Assembly (NCBI GenBank): GCA_013289195.1
Contig: JABDAI010000009.1
Span: 1 to 24,872, forward strand
DNA length: 24,872 nucleotides
Direction of reading: 5' to 3'
Source: Verrucomicrobiota bacterium
Lineage (GTDB): Bacteria > Verrucomicrobiota > Verrucomicrobiae > Opitutales > CG1-02-43-26
Under the pieces are notes generated by a model that made no database searches, was not told the origin of the DNA, and saw only the letters and a program-made list of their open reading frames with translations. Below are positions 10,201-18,083 of this stretch, one piece after another. Positions within the stretch are counted from its first letter, which is position 1. Every line of letters starts with the position of its first letter. The translations under genes were made by a program, and so were the position numbers.

Positions 10201-10807
10201 GAAAGAACTCTTCCTCTATCTGAGCACCTTTAACCCATATAACTTGAATATCTTTTCGTTGCTCGCAGTCATGCGCATATTGAACTGCTAAAGTGCTCTT
10301 ACCCATACCTCCGGCTCCACTAATAACCACTATAGTTTGGCCTTTCAATGCTTGATCTAGAAGCTTTTTTTTACCTTGCAAATCTACATAGTTCTCTATT
10401 GGCGCAGGAAGCCATTCCATTAATTTTATGGACAACCTTTCGAGTTTTTCTGCTAATTGTAAATCACTACCCTCTATTTTGTTTTCATTTTCTTCTTCCT
10501 CGGCACTCGCCACCTTACTATTGACTAATACATATCCCATAAAGCCTACTACCAACAAAAAGTAACTAAAAACATTCCATTCCTCCAAACTTTTATTGGA
10601 ATCATTATTTTTATTTACTCTCATACTTTCACTACAGTCATTCCTTTGATAATCAGGTCCCAGAGAAAACTTAATTTTTCTTTTATTTATTTCCGAAGGA
10701 TTATTCTCATTCGTCACTTTTCTAAGGCTGGTAAAAGTTTTTATTAACATTGAACGGTTATCTGTTTTAATGAAGTTGTAATTCTTGGTGATGAGTTTCT
10801 TTAGCAT
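7256..10807 (-). CDS. Membrane-anchored NB-ARC/STAND ATPase with 9 TPR units, 1183 aa
   Basis: Starts MLKKLITKNYNF with Cys58, a membrane segment at about 77-96 and SKVASAEEEENEN. The P-loop GAGGMGKSTLAVQY is near residue 166, followed by FLLFIFDNVE, AKVIITTRN, ESPFRLS and THRIIQEE. Nine 45-residue TPR units cover 535-939, with the distinct signature ENILKGLKYxEEALKM. A final canonical TPR (YEQLGDTYKALEYYKQAY) and the C-terminal domain follow (RSECRWM, GWSRYDWGVKGY, AQMLCFEAMNLG, EHPEFFVDGSIIEACV). The C-terminal tail MGIGSIKGEDI is unlike the MGMELRQ tail of four other copies. Parts of this gene type also appear inside the 13921-18045 gene (from the last TPR into the C-terminal domain) and the 21214-24441 gene (linker and first TPR), so it looks like a donor or partner in recombination. 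ATP-driven signalling is inferred from the family only. Confidence 0.94.
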   Translation of the reverse strand: MLKKLITKNYNFIKTDNRSMLIKTFTSLRKVTNENNPSEINKRKIKFSLGPDYQRNDCSESMRVNKNNDSNKSLEEWNVFSYFLLVVGFMGYVLVNSKVASAEEEENENKIEGSDLQLAEKLERLSIKLMEWLPAPIENYVDLQGKKKLLDQALKGQTIVVISGAGGMGKSTLAVQYAHDCEQRKDIQVIWVKGAQIEEEFFRLAALLKIETSGLNNELIKNLVFGNLQMLFDRKFLLFIFDNVETKEKIEKYLINLPNTAKVIITTRNGDLLNGIKSFRVKGFKREEATFYLRQALRTSEEESKQIINIVGESPFRLSIVAAYLKNHPSMNVGELTEKYLRVKTGFSTDEEIYPEVERLFRNLKEESPKAWELLKYLAYMDAEGVSVTLIGEILGQRVNELEESINKIKELSLIKANEKTLKVTHRIIQEETRKSIEKEDKEQKEEERLLAKLVCELNKKWPNIDYQSNELKDVSELARQGKEVIAVGNFEIENIEDLLEKIGNYYLYRVFDYREAIYCWEQALNRRNHIHTTRHVDVVRSLEYLGIACQQLGGEENILKSLKYHEEALKMLQGLYSGNHPDIAKSFNSVGIAYQELEGTENILKGLKYHEKALKMLQGLYSGNHPDLARTLNNVGLAYKALGGTENILISLKYQKEGLKMRQTLYPGNHSDVAKSLNNIGLAYNVLGGTGNILKGLKYQEEGLKMRQVLYPSNHPEVAGSLNNVGSAYKALGGTGNILKGLKYQEEGLKIFQALYPGNHPNVASLLNNVGLAYKELGGEENILKSLKYQEDALKIRQALYPGNHPAVARSFNNIGQAYRKLRGEENISKGLKYQKAGLEMHQALYPGNHPAVASSLNSVGEAYGELGGTENILKSLKNHEEALKMFQGLYSGNHPDVANSLNNVGKAYEGLGGTENILKGLKYHEEALTMYQELFPRSNPYVLKSLLSTGIGYEQLGDTYKALEYYKQAYGMFFVNEDYELMQTVKSRIELLEPKFFDEQNLGKLVKQIDCGEGNKVRSECRWMISSRGKVDNDLLILKKKIQESVLNNIVESVETYGWSYGWSRYDWGVKGYITQNYLARKLEELENNKDNIELAQMLCFEAMNLGIMKSAKKPYEVVEKFTQANVELVKKIAVEHPEFFVDGSIIEACVRAMPEDETFAEHILRHVKYMGIGSIKGEDI
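7991..9205 (-). repeat. Nine 135-bp TPR-coding tandem repeats
   Basis: Period 135 bp without indels. The units encode NHPDxAxSLNNVGxAY followed by LGGTENILKGLKYxEEALKM. The ENILK signature separates this array from the others. Confidence 0.9.
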
Positions 10808-10853
10808 TTTTTATGTTACTTAAATATTTGATTATTTCTCAATTTCTGAGTTT
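10808..10853 (-). other. 46-bp intergenic spacer, type 2
   Basis: Related to the spacer at 7209-7255 and to the region before the 18084-21236 gene. The minus strand carries AAGTAAC about seven bases before the ATG. I see no terminator hairpin. Confidence 0.45.
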
Positions 10854-13800
10854 TTAAATTCCTTTTCCTTGCCTCAATTCCATGCCCATATATTTCACAT
10901 GTTTTAAGATATATTCTTCGAAGGATTTATCATTCGGTATCGCTCTAATACAAGCCTCCACGATCGAACCGTCGACAAAAAACTCTGGATGTTCTATTGC
11001 TATCTTTTTTACTAATTCGGGATTGTCTCGAGTAAACCCTTCTACAACTTCATACGGTTTCTTTCTAGACTTCATTATTCCTAGATTCATGGATTCAAAG
11101 CATAGCATTTGCGCAAATTCTATATTCTCGCTACTGCTATTATTGCCTAATCCTTTTAATTTGCCTTCTAAATATCTCTTCTCTATATATCCCTTGACAC
11201 CATAGTCAGAGCCAAACAAGCCAATATTAGTCCATCCATGGGTCTCCACTATTTTACTTATATCATTCAAAACAGATTGTTGAATTCCCTGTTTTAATGT
11301 CTTAAGTTCATCATTCATTGTCTGCCGAGAAGCAAGCATCCAACGACATTCAGATCCTATTCGATTGCCTCCTAAACAGGATTGTTGTTGTAAGATCTGC
11401 CCAGCACCTTGACTTAGGAAAAAGTCGGGCTGTAATGATTCTATAGCTGATTTAATTTCTTTTACTTGGGAATAATCCTCATTAAACAAGATTAAATTCA
11501 TACTGTAAGCTTGTTTCAAATATTCTAGAGCTTTATCGACATCACCTAAATCTTGGTAAGTCAGCCCTAGATAATTAAGTGAGCTTGCTACAGCGGGATG
11601 ATTGCCAGGGAATAGCGTTTGTGTCATTTTAAGGGATGCTTCCATGTATTGGAGTCCTTTTTGCAAATTCTTTGTTCCTCCTAAATATTGGTAAGTCAAG
11701 CCTACATTATGAAGTGATTTTGCTACATCGGGGTGATTGTCAGGGAATAGGGCTTGTCTCATTTTGATAGATTCTTCTAGGTATTGGAACCCTTTTTGCA
11801 AATTTTCTGCTCCTCCTAAATCTCGATAAACTTCCCCTACGTTATTCAGTGAAACTGCTACATCCGGGTGATTTCCAGGAAATAGGTGTTGCCTCATTCG
11901 GAGAGATGCTTCTAGATATTGGAGTCCTTCTTTCAGATTCTCTGCTTCTCCTAAAGCTTGATAAGCCCTCCCTACATTATTGAGTAAGTTTGCTACATTG
12001 GAGTGATTACCAGGATGTAGCACTTCATTCATTTGGAGGGATTTCTCCAAGTACTGCAATCCCCTTTGCACATTCTCTGTTCCTCCTAAATGTTTGTAAG
12101 CTAGCCCTACATTATTCAGTGAGCTTGCTACAGCTCGGTGATTATAAGGAAATAACGCTTGTCTCATTTTGAGGGATGCTTCTAAGCATTGAAGTCCTTT
12201 TTTCACATTCTCTATTCCTCCTAAATTTTTGTAAGCTCTCCCTATATTATTGAGTGAGGTTGCAACATCAGGGTGACCTGTTGTATGAATACTCATTTGA
12301 TTTTTTAATAATTCTTCCCAATATTTTATCGCTTCTTTATAATTAAAATTCATATAATAAAAATAAGCCCCTATTTTTGATAGCAATTGATTTCTGCCAT
12401 CAGCACTTTGATTTATTTCTTTTGTTTCCTCTATTAAGACTTTTGCATGACTGACTATCTTCATCACTTTTTCCCAGTTTTGTGGGTTATTATTAACATT
12501 TGGAAATTGTCGATCTACTTCGTGGATTAGTTTTTCTAATATTTTTTGATATTGGGTTTTATCTTCTTCACTCAACGCTTTTTTCGTTTCTTCTTGGATG
12601 ATCCTATGCGTTATTTTCACTTTTCTTTCATTGGCTTTTATCAATGACAATTCTTTTAGTTTATTTATGGCTTCTTCTAGTTCATTGACTGTCTGCTCCA
12701 TAATTTCTCTTATCAATTTCATTGAGACTCCTTCTGCATCCAGATAAGCTAGATATTTCAATAATTTCCATCCCGTTGAACTATCATGTTTTAAATTTCT
12801 AAATAGTATTTCTATTTCAGGGTAGATTTCTTGATTGTCACTGTAACCTCCTTTAATTTTCAGATATTTTTCAATTAGCTCGTGTACACTCGTTGAAGGA
12901 TGATTTTTTAAATACGCCACTACTATCGATAATCTAAATGGAGATTCATCACCTACAACATTGATTATTTTTTTTGCCTCTTCTTCACTTATTGTAAGTG
13001 CTTGCCTTAAATAAGAAGTAGCTTCTTTCTGTTTAAAACCTTTGACACGAAATGATTCTATTCCGTCTAATAGACCCCCATTCCTGGCAGTGATGATTAC
13101 TTTAGCAGTATTAGGTAGGTTGATTAAATACCCCTTTATTTTCTCTTTTGTCTCTACATTGTCAAAGATAAATAAAAGGGATTTTCTATCATAAAGCATT
13201 TGTAAGTTTCCATACACCAAATTCCTAATAAGTTCGTTGTTTAAACCACTAGTTTCGATTCCCAAAAGGGCAGCCAAGCGAAAGAACTCTTCCTCTATCT
13301 GTGTACCTTTAACCCATACGACTTGCATATCTTTTCGTTGCTCGCATTCATGCGCATATTGAGCTGCTAAAGTGCTCTTACCCATTCCTCCTGCACCACT
13401 AATAATGACTATAGTTTGGCCTTTCAATGCTTGATCTAGAAGCTTTTTTTTACCTTGCAAATCAACATAGTTCTCAACTGGTGATGGAAGCCCTTCCATT
13501 AATTTTATGGACAACCTATCTAGCTTTTCTGATGATTGTAAATCACTACCCTCTGTTATGTTTTCATTGTCTTTTTCCTCGGCACTCGCCTTACTATTAA
13601 CTAATACATAGCCAATAAAGCCTACTACCAACAAAAAGTAACTGACAATTTCCCATCCCTCCATGCTTTTATAGGAATCATTATTTTTATTTACTATTGT
13701 AATTTCACTACAGGTTTGATTTTCACCGTATTGCCCTTTAGAAAAATTAATTTTTCCTCTATTTGCTTGGGAACAAGCGTAGTTATTCTTTGCTATCCTA

Positions 13801-13883
13801 TAGTTAGCAAAAACTTTGACTGATCTTTGAACGTTATCTTTTATGCCAAAATGGCCGTTTCTTCTCGTGATTAATTTCAACAT
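10854..13883 (-). CDS. Membrane-anchored NB-ARC/STAND ATPase with 5 TPR units, 1009 aa (shortest complete copy)
   Basis: Starts MLKLITRRNGHF, with Cys58 in QTCSEI, a membrane segment at about 77-96 (YFLLVVGFIGYVLVN) and SKASAEEKDNEN. The P-loop GAGGMGKSTLAAQY is near residue 164, followed by SLLFIFDNVE, AKVIITARN, DESPFRLS and THRIIQEETKKAL. Only five 45-residue TPR units are present (536-760), then a canonical final TPR and a C-terminal domain close to that of the 4044-7208 gene (GGNRIGSECRWM, AQMLCFESMNLG, EHPEFFVDGSIVEACI, MGMELRQGKGI). This copy can serve as the minimal form of the family: adding one unit gives almost exactly the length of the 1054-residue copy. Start choice rests on the shared N-terminus and CAGTAGAT just upstream. 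Biochemical role beyond ATP-dependent switching is not inferable. Confidence 0.94.
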   Translation of the reverse strand: MLKLITRRNGHFGIKDNVQRSVKVFANYRIAKNNYACSQANRGKINFSKGQYGENQTCSEITIVNKNNDSYKSMEGWEIVSYFLLVVGFIGYVLVNSKASAEEKDNENITEGSDLQSSEKLDRLSIKLMEGLPSPVENYVDLQGKKKLLDQALKGQTIVIISGAGGMGKSTLAAQYAHECEQRKDMQVVWVKGTQIEEEFFRLAALLGIETSGLNNELIRNLVYGNLQMLYDRKSLLFIFDNVETKEKIKGYLINLPNTAKVIITARNGGLLDGIESFRVKGFKQKEATSYLRQALTISEEEAKKIINVVGDESPFRLSIVVAYLKNHPSTSVHELIEKYLKIKGGYSDNQEIYPEIEILFRNLKHDSSTGWKLLKYLAYLDAEGVSMKLIREIMEQTVNELEEAINKLKELSLIKANERKVKITHRIIQEETKKALSEEDKTQYQKILEKLIHEVDRQFPNVNNNPQNWEKVMKIVSHAKVLIEETKEINQSADGRNQLLSKIGAYFYYMNFNYKEAIKYWEELLKNQMSIHTTGHPDVATSLNNIGRAYKNLGGIENVKKGLQCLEASLKMRQALFPYNHRAVASSLNNVGLAYKHLGGTENVQRGLQYLEKSLQMNEVLHPGNHSNVANLLNNVGRAYQALGEAENLKEGLQYLEASLRMRQHLFPGNHPDVAVSLNNVGEVYRDLGGAENLQKGFQYLEESIKMRQALFPDNHPDVAKSLHNVGLTYQYLGGTKNLQKGLQYMEASLKMTQTLFPGNHPAVASSLNYLGLTYQDLGDVDKALEYLKQAYSMNLILFNEDYSQVKEIKSAIESLQPDFFLSQGAGQILQQQSCLGGNRIGSECRWMLASRQTMNDELKTLKQGIQQSVLNDISKIVETHGWTNIGLFGSDYGVKGYIEKRYLEGKLKGLGNNSSSENIEFAQMLCFESMNLGIMKSRKKPYEVVEGFTRDNPELVKKIAIEHPEFFVDGSIVEACIRAIPNDKSFEEYILKHVKYMGMELRQGKGI
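11604..12278 (-). repeat. Five 135-bp TPR-coding tandem repeats
   Basis: Period 135 bp with moderate divergence between units. The proteins read NHPDVAVSLNNVGEVY, NHSNVANLLNNVGRAY and similar. This is the smallest unit number of any complete copy here. Confidence 0.9.
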
Positions 13884-13920
13884 ATCTACTGGATAATTTT
13901 ATTGTGGTTATTTCTAATTG
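13884..13920 (-). other. 37-bp intergenic spacer, type 1
   Basis: Nearly the same sequence as the spacer at 4006-4043, which also precedes a gene starting MLKLITRRN. The minus strand reads CCAGTAGAT just before the ATG. No terminator or promoter is seen, so cotranscription is likely. Confidence 0.5.
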
Positions 13921-16900
13921 TTAAACTACTCTTTCTTGTCTCAATTCCATGCCCATATATTTCATATGCTTTAAGATATGTTCTTCAAATGCTTTGTCAT
14001 TGGGCATTGCTCTAACACATGCTTCTACTATAGATCCATCTACAAAAAACTCTGGATGTTCTACGGCCATCTTTTTCACCAATTCGGGATTCTCTTGAGT
14101 AAAACTTTCTACAATGGCATACGGTTTCTTGCTAGACTTCATTATCCCAAGATTCATTGCTTCAAAACACAGCATCTGGGCAACTTTAATATTATTTTCC
14201 TGATTCTCTAGTTCCCCTAATTTGCGAGCAAGATAGTTTTCTGCTATATACCCCTTTACCCCCCAGTCGAATCGAGCCCATCCACTGCTCCATCCATACT
14301 TATCTACGGATTCTGTTATATTATTTAAAATATTTTCTTGGATTTGTTTCTTTAATATTAATATGTCATTATCAACTTTTCCTCGCGAAATAATCATCCA
14401 ACGGCATTCAGATCCCACTTTATTTCCCCCGCCACAGTTGATTTGTTCTACTAGTTTTCCCAAATCTTTTTTGTCAAAGAATTTAGGTTCTAACAATTCA
14501 ATCCTAGATTTTACTGCTTGCATCAACTCATAATCTTCAGTGACAAAAAACATACCATAAGCTTGTTTATAATATTCAAGGGCTTTATAGATATCTCCTA
14601 ATTGTTCATAACCTATCCCAAGACTATGCAATGATTGTGCTACGTTTGGATGATTAGTAGAAAATAGGACTTGTCGCATTCTAAGGGCCTCCTCCTGATA
14701 CTTTAGGCCTTTTACAATATTCTCCACCCCTCCTAAATCTTCGTAAGCAATCCCTACATTTTCGAATGAGATTGCTACCTCCGGATGATTGCCAGGATAT
14801 AATGCTTGTCTCATTTTGAGCGATTCTTCTAGGTATTGAAGTCCTCTTTCTATATTATCAGCTCCTCCTAAAGCTTTATAAGCAATCCCTACACTTTCGA
14901 GTGAGATTGCTACATCACGGTGATTGCCAGAATACAACGTTTGCCACATTTTCAGGGATGCTTCTTGGTATTGGATTCCTTTTGTAATATTCTCTACACC
15001 TCCTAAAGCTTCATAAGCAATTCCTACCTTTTCAAGTGAGATTGCTACATCTTGGTGATTGCCAGGATATAAGGCTTGCCACATTTTCAGGGATACTTCT
15101 TGGTATTGAAGTCCTTTTTTAATATTCTCAGCTCCTCCTAAAGCTCTATAAGCAATCCCTACACTTTCGAGTGAGATTGCTACATCACGGTGATTGCCAG
15201 AATACAACGTTTGCCACATTTTCAGGGATGCTTCTTGGTATTGGATTCCTTTTGTAATATTCTCTACACCTCCTAAAGCTTCATAAGCAATTCCTACCTT
15301 TTCAAGTGAGATTGCTACATCTTGGTGATTGCCAGGATATAAGGCTTGCCACATTTTCAGGGATACTTCTTGGTATTGAAGTCCTTTTTTAATATTCTCA
15401 GCTCCTCCTAAAGCTTTGTAAGCCCCACCTACATTTTCGAGTGAGATTGCTACATCAGAGTGATTGCCAGGATACAACGCTTGCCACATTTTCAGGGATT
15501 CTTCTAGATATTGGAGTCCACCTTTCAAATTCTCAGTTCCTCCTAAATCTTTGTGAGCCATACCTACATTATTGAGTGATTCTGCTACCTTGGGATGATT
15601 GCCAGAATATAGCTCTTGATTCATTTTCAGCGATGCTTCTAAGTATTGGAGTCCTTTTTTTATATTCTTAGCTCCTTGTAAATCTTTATAAACTAACCCT
15701 ACGGTATTGAGTGATTCTGCTACGGCGGGATGATTGCTAGGATATAACGCTTGCCACATTTTCAGGGATGCTTTTAGGTATTGGAGTCCTCTTTTCATAT
15801 TCTCAGCTCCTCCTAAATCTTTGTAAGCCCTACCTACATTATTAAGTGATTTCGCTACCATGGGGTGATTGCCAGAATATAGCTCTTGATTCATTTTCAG
15901 CGATGCTTCAAAGTATTGGAGTCCTTTTTTCGTATTCTTAGCTCCCTTTAAATTTATATAAGCTAAACCTACAATATTGAGTGATTTTGCTCTCTCGGGA
16001 TGATTGCCAGAATATAATAGCTCTTTTGACATTTTCAGGGATGCTTCAAGGTATTGGAGTCCTTTTTTCATATTCTCAATTCCTCCTAAATCTTCGTAAG
16101 CCCGCCCTATATGATGGAGTGAGATTGCTACATCGGGGTGATTGCCAGGATATAGTTCTTGCTTCATTTTCAGCGATGCTTCAAAGTATTGGAGTCCTCT
16201 TTCCATATTCTCTGTTCCTCCTAAATCTTCGTAGGCCCGTCCTACATTATTGAGAGATCCTGCTACATCGAGGTGATTGCTAGGATATAGTTCTTGCCTC
16301 ATTTTCAGCGATGCTTCAAAGTATTGGAGTCCTTTTTTCACATTCTCTGCCCCTCCTAGACGGCAATATGCTATCCCTACACTATTAAGTAATCTTGCTA
16401 CTTTGGGGTGACCTTCTGTATGAATATTCATTTGATGCTTTAATAATTCTTCCCCATAGTTTATCGCTTCTTTATAATTAAAATTTATATAAAAAAAATA
16501 AGTCACAATTTTTGATAGTAAACTGGCTCGGCCAGGTGTAGCCTGATCTATTTCCTTTGCTTCCTCTATTAACATTTTTGCATGACTAACTATTTCCATC
16601 ACTTTTTTCCAGTTTTCTGGGTTGCTATTTACATTTGGAAATACTTGATTTATTTCGTGGATTAGTTTTTCTAGTATCTTTTGATTTTGGCTTTTATCTT
16701 CTTCATTCAACGCTTTCCTCGTTTCTTCTTGTACTATCCTATGCGTTACTTTCACTTTTCTTTCATTGGCTTTTACTAATGACATCTCCCTGAGTTTATT
16801 TATGGCTTCTTCTAGTTCATTTACTGTTTGATCCATGATTTTCCCGATCAATGGCACTGAAACTCCTTCAGCATCCAGATATGCTAAATATTTCAATAAT

Positions 16901-18045
16901 TCCCATCCACTTGGGCTATCCTTCTTTAAATTTCTAAATAACATTTCTACTTCAGGGTAGATTGTTTCATCTAAACTATGGCCTTTTTTTATTTGAAGAT
17001 ACTTCTTAGTCAATTCGTCGACACTCCTTGAGGGGTAGTTTTTTACATATGCTGCTATCATCGATAATCTAAATGGTGATTCTCCTACAACTTTCACTAT
17101 TTTTTTCGCCTCTTCTTCACTTATTTTAAGTATTTGCCTTAAATAAAAGGCTGCTTCTTCTTCTCTAAAACCTTTGACACGAAATGGTTTTATTCCGTCT
17201 AATAGATCTCCATTCCTGGCTGTGATGATTACTTTAGCAGTATTAGGTAAGTTGATTAAATATTTTTCTATTTTCTCTGTGGTCTCTACATTATCAAAGA
17301 TAAATAATAAGGGCCTCTTATCAAAAAGCATTTGTAAATGTCCGTACACCAGATTCCTAATAATTTCGCTGTTCAAAACACTAGTTTCAATAAATTCATT
17401 ATCAAAACTACTTATTTCAATTTCCAAAAACGAAGCCAGTCGAAAAAATTCTTCTTCTATTTGCGTACCTTTAACCCATATGACTTGCATACCCCCTCCT
17501 TGCTTACACTCATGCGCATATTGAGCTGCTAAAGTACTCTTACCCATCCCTCCTGCTCCACTAATTACCACTATACTTTGGCTCTTTAATCTTTCATCCA
17601 AAAGCTCTTTTTTACCTTGGAAATCTAAATAGTTCTCTATTGGCGCAGGAAGGCCTTGCGTTAATTTTATGGATAACTCATCGAGTTTTTCTGGGAATTG
17701 TAAACCATTATCATCTTTTATATTTTCATTTTCTTCTGCATTCGCACTCGCCTTATTATTGATTAATAAATATCCCATAATCCCTGTTACCAACAAAAAA
17801 TAACACACAGCATTCCATCTCTCTAAGCTGTTATAAAAATCATTGTTTTTATTTACCCTTACGATTTTATTACAGTTTTCATTTTCGCAATTTTGCCGTC
17901 TAGAAAATTCAATCCTCTCGCTATTTGTTTCCAAACAACAGTGATTTTTCTTTGCCATCTTATAATTAGTACAAACGTTAATCGATCTTTGAGTATTATC
18001 TTTTATGTCAAAATGGCAGTTTCTTCTGGTGATTAGTTTTAACAT
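13921..18045 (-). CDS. Membrane-anchored NB-ARC/STAND ATPase with 13 TPR units, 1374 aa (longest copy)
   Basis: Starts MLKLITRRNCHF with Cys58, a membrane segment at about 77-96 and NNKASANAEEN. The P-loop GAGGMGKSTLAAQY is near residue 164, followed by PLLFIFDNVE, AKVIITARN, ESPFRLS and THRIVQEE. An extra stretch of about 11 residues sits near residues 208-230 (FDNEFIETSVLNSEIIRNL), encoded by a degenerate tandem duplication at about 17359-17424. Thirteen TPR units span residues 545-1130 (one has 46 residues), then a final canonical TPR and the C-terminal domain (SECRWM, AQMLCFEAMNLG, EHPEFFVDGSIVEACV). Units 1-12 have the KGLQYxEASLKM signature of the 4044-7208 and 10854-13883 genes. From about 14730 down to about 14009 the sequence switches to that of the 7256-10807 gene, then returns to the MGMELRQERVV tail. 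The large sensor-like TPR surface suggests protein binding; the ligand is unknown. Confidence 0.94.
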   Translation of the reverse strand: MLKLITRRNCHFDIKDNTQRSINVCTNYKMAKKNHCCLETNSERIEFSRRQNCENENCNKIVRVNKNNDFYNSLERWNAVCYFLLVTGIMGYLLINNKASANAEENENIKDDNGLQFPEKLDELSIKLTQGLPAPIENYLDFQGKKELLDERLKSQSIVVISGAGGMGKSTLAAQYAHECKQGGGMQVIWVKGTQIEEEFFRLASFLEIEISSFDNEFIETSVLNSEIIRNLVYGHLQMLFDKRPLLFIFDNVETTEKIEKYLINLPNTAKVIITARNGDLLDGIKPFRVKGFREEEAAFYLRQILKISEEEAKKIVKVVGESPFRLSMIAAYVKNYPSRSVDELTKKYLQIKKGHSLDETIYPEVEMLFRNLKKDSPSGWELLKYLAYLDAEGVSVPLIGKIMDQTVNELEEAINKLREMSLVKANERKVKVTHRIVQEETRKALNEEDKSQNQKILEKLIHEINQVFPNVNSNPENWKKVMEIVSHAKMLIEEAKEIDQATPGRASLLSKIVTYFFYINFNYKEAINYGEELLKHQMNIHTEGHPKVARLLNSVGIAYCRLGGAENVKKGLQYFEASLKMRQELYPSNHLDVAGSLNNVGRAYEDLGGTENMERGLQYFEASLKMKQELYPGNHPDVAISLHHIGRAYEDLGGIENMKKGLQYLEASLKMSKELLYSGNHPERAKSLNIVGLAYINLKGAKNTKKGLQYFEASLKMNQELYSGNHPMVAKSLNNVGRAYKDLGGAENMKRGLQYLKASLKMWQALYPSNHPAVAESLNTVGLVYKDLQGAKNIKKGLQYLEASLKMNQELYSGNHPKVAESLNNVGMAHKDLGGTENLKGGLQYLEESLKMWQALYPGNHSDVAISLENVGGAYKALGGAENIKKGLQYQEVSLKMWQALYPGNHQDVAISLEKVGIAYEALGGVENITKGIQYQEASLKMWQTLYSGNHRDVAISLESVGIAYRALGGAENIKKGLQYQEVSLKMWQALYPGNHQDVAISLEKVGIAYEALGGVENITKGIQYQEASLKMWQTLYSGNHRDVAISLESVGIAYKALGGADNIERGLQYLEESLKMRQALYPGNHPEVAISFENVGIAYEDLGGVENIVKGLKYQEEALRMRQVLFSTNHPNVAQSLHSLGIGYEQLGDIYKALEYYKQAYGMFFVTEDYELMQAVKSRIELLEPKFFDKKDLGKLVEQINCGGGNKVGSECRWMIISRGKVDNDILILKKQIQENILNNITESVDKYGWSSGWARFDWGVKGYIAENYLARKLGELENQENNIKVAQMLCFEAMNLGIMKSSKKPYAIVESFTQENPELVKKMAVEHPEFFVDGSIVEACVRAMPNDKAFEEHILKHMKYMGMELRQERVV
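14656..16413 (-). repeat. Thirteen TPR-coding tandem repeats of 135 bp (one of 138 bp)
   Basis: Each unit encodes a pattern like NHPxVAxSLNNVGxAY, LGGxENxKKGLQY, xEASLKMxQELY. One unit has an extra codon (KELLYSG). Units late in the protein carry NHxDVAISLExVG and are more alike among themselves than the early ones, which points to recent local expansion. Confidence 0.92.
14877..15415 (-). repeat. Perfect 269-bp direct duplication of two TPR units
   Basis: Bases 14877-15145 are identical to 15147-15415, at an offset of exactly 270 bp (two 45-codon units). The first flanking mismatch is T at 14876 against C at 15146 on the left, and C at 15146 against T at 15416 on the right. With no substitution inside the block, this is the most recent expansion visible in the window, or a product of gene conversion. 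It keeps the frame. Confidence 0.95.
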
Positions 18046-18083
18046 ATGTATTGGGTAATTTTATTCTGATAGTTTCTTGATTC
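18046..18083 (-). other. 38-bp intergenic spacer, type 1
   Basis: The spacer resembles those at 4006-4043 and 13884-13920, sharing an AATAAAATTA-type core on the minus strand before the start codon. The pre-start AGTAG of the other copies is degraded here to CAATACAT. I see no hairpin terminator or clear promoter. Confidence 0.45.

Noticed and set aside
4006..18083. Insertion sequences, tRNA genes or attachment sites in the gaps
   Set aside because: The gaps are too short and I found no inverted repeats, transposase fragments or cloverleaf-like sequence.
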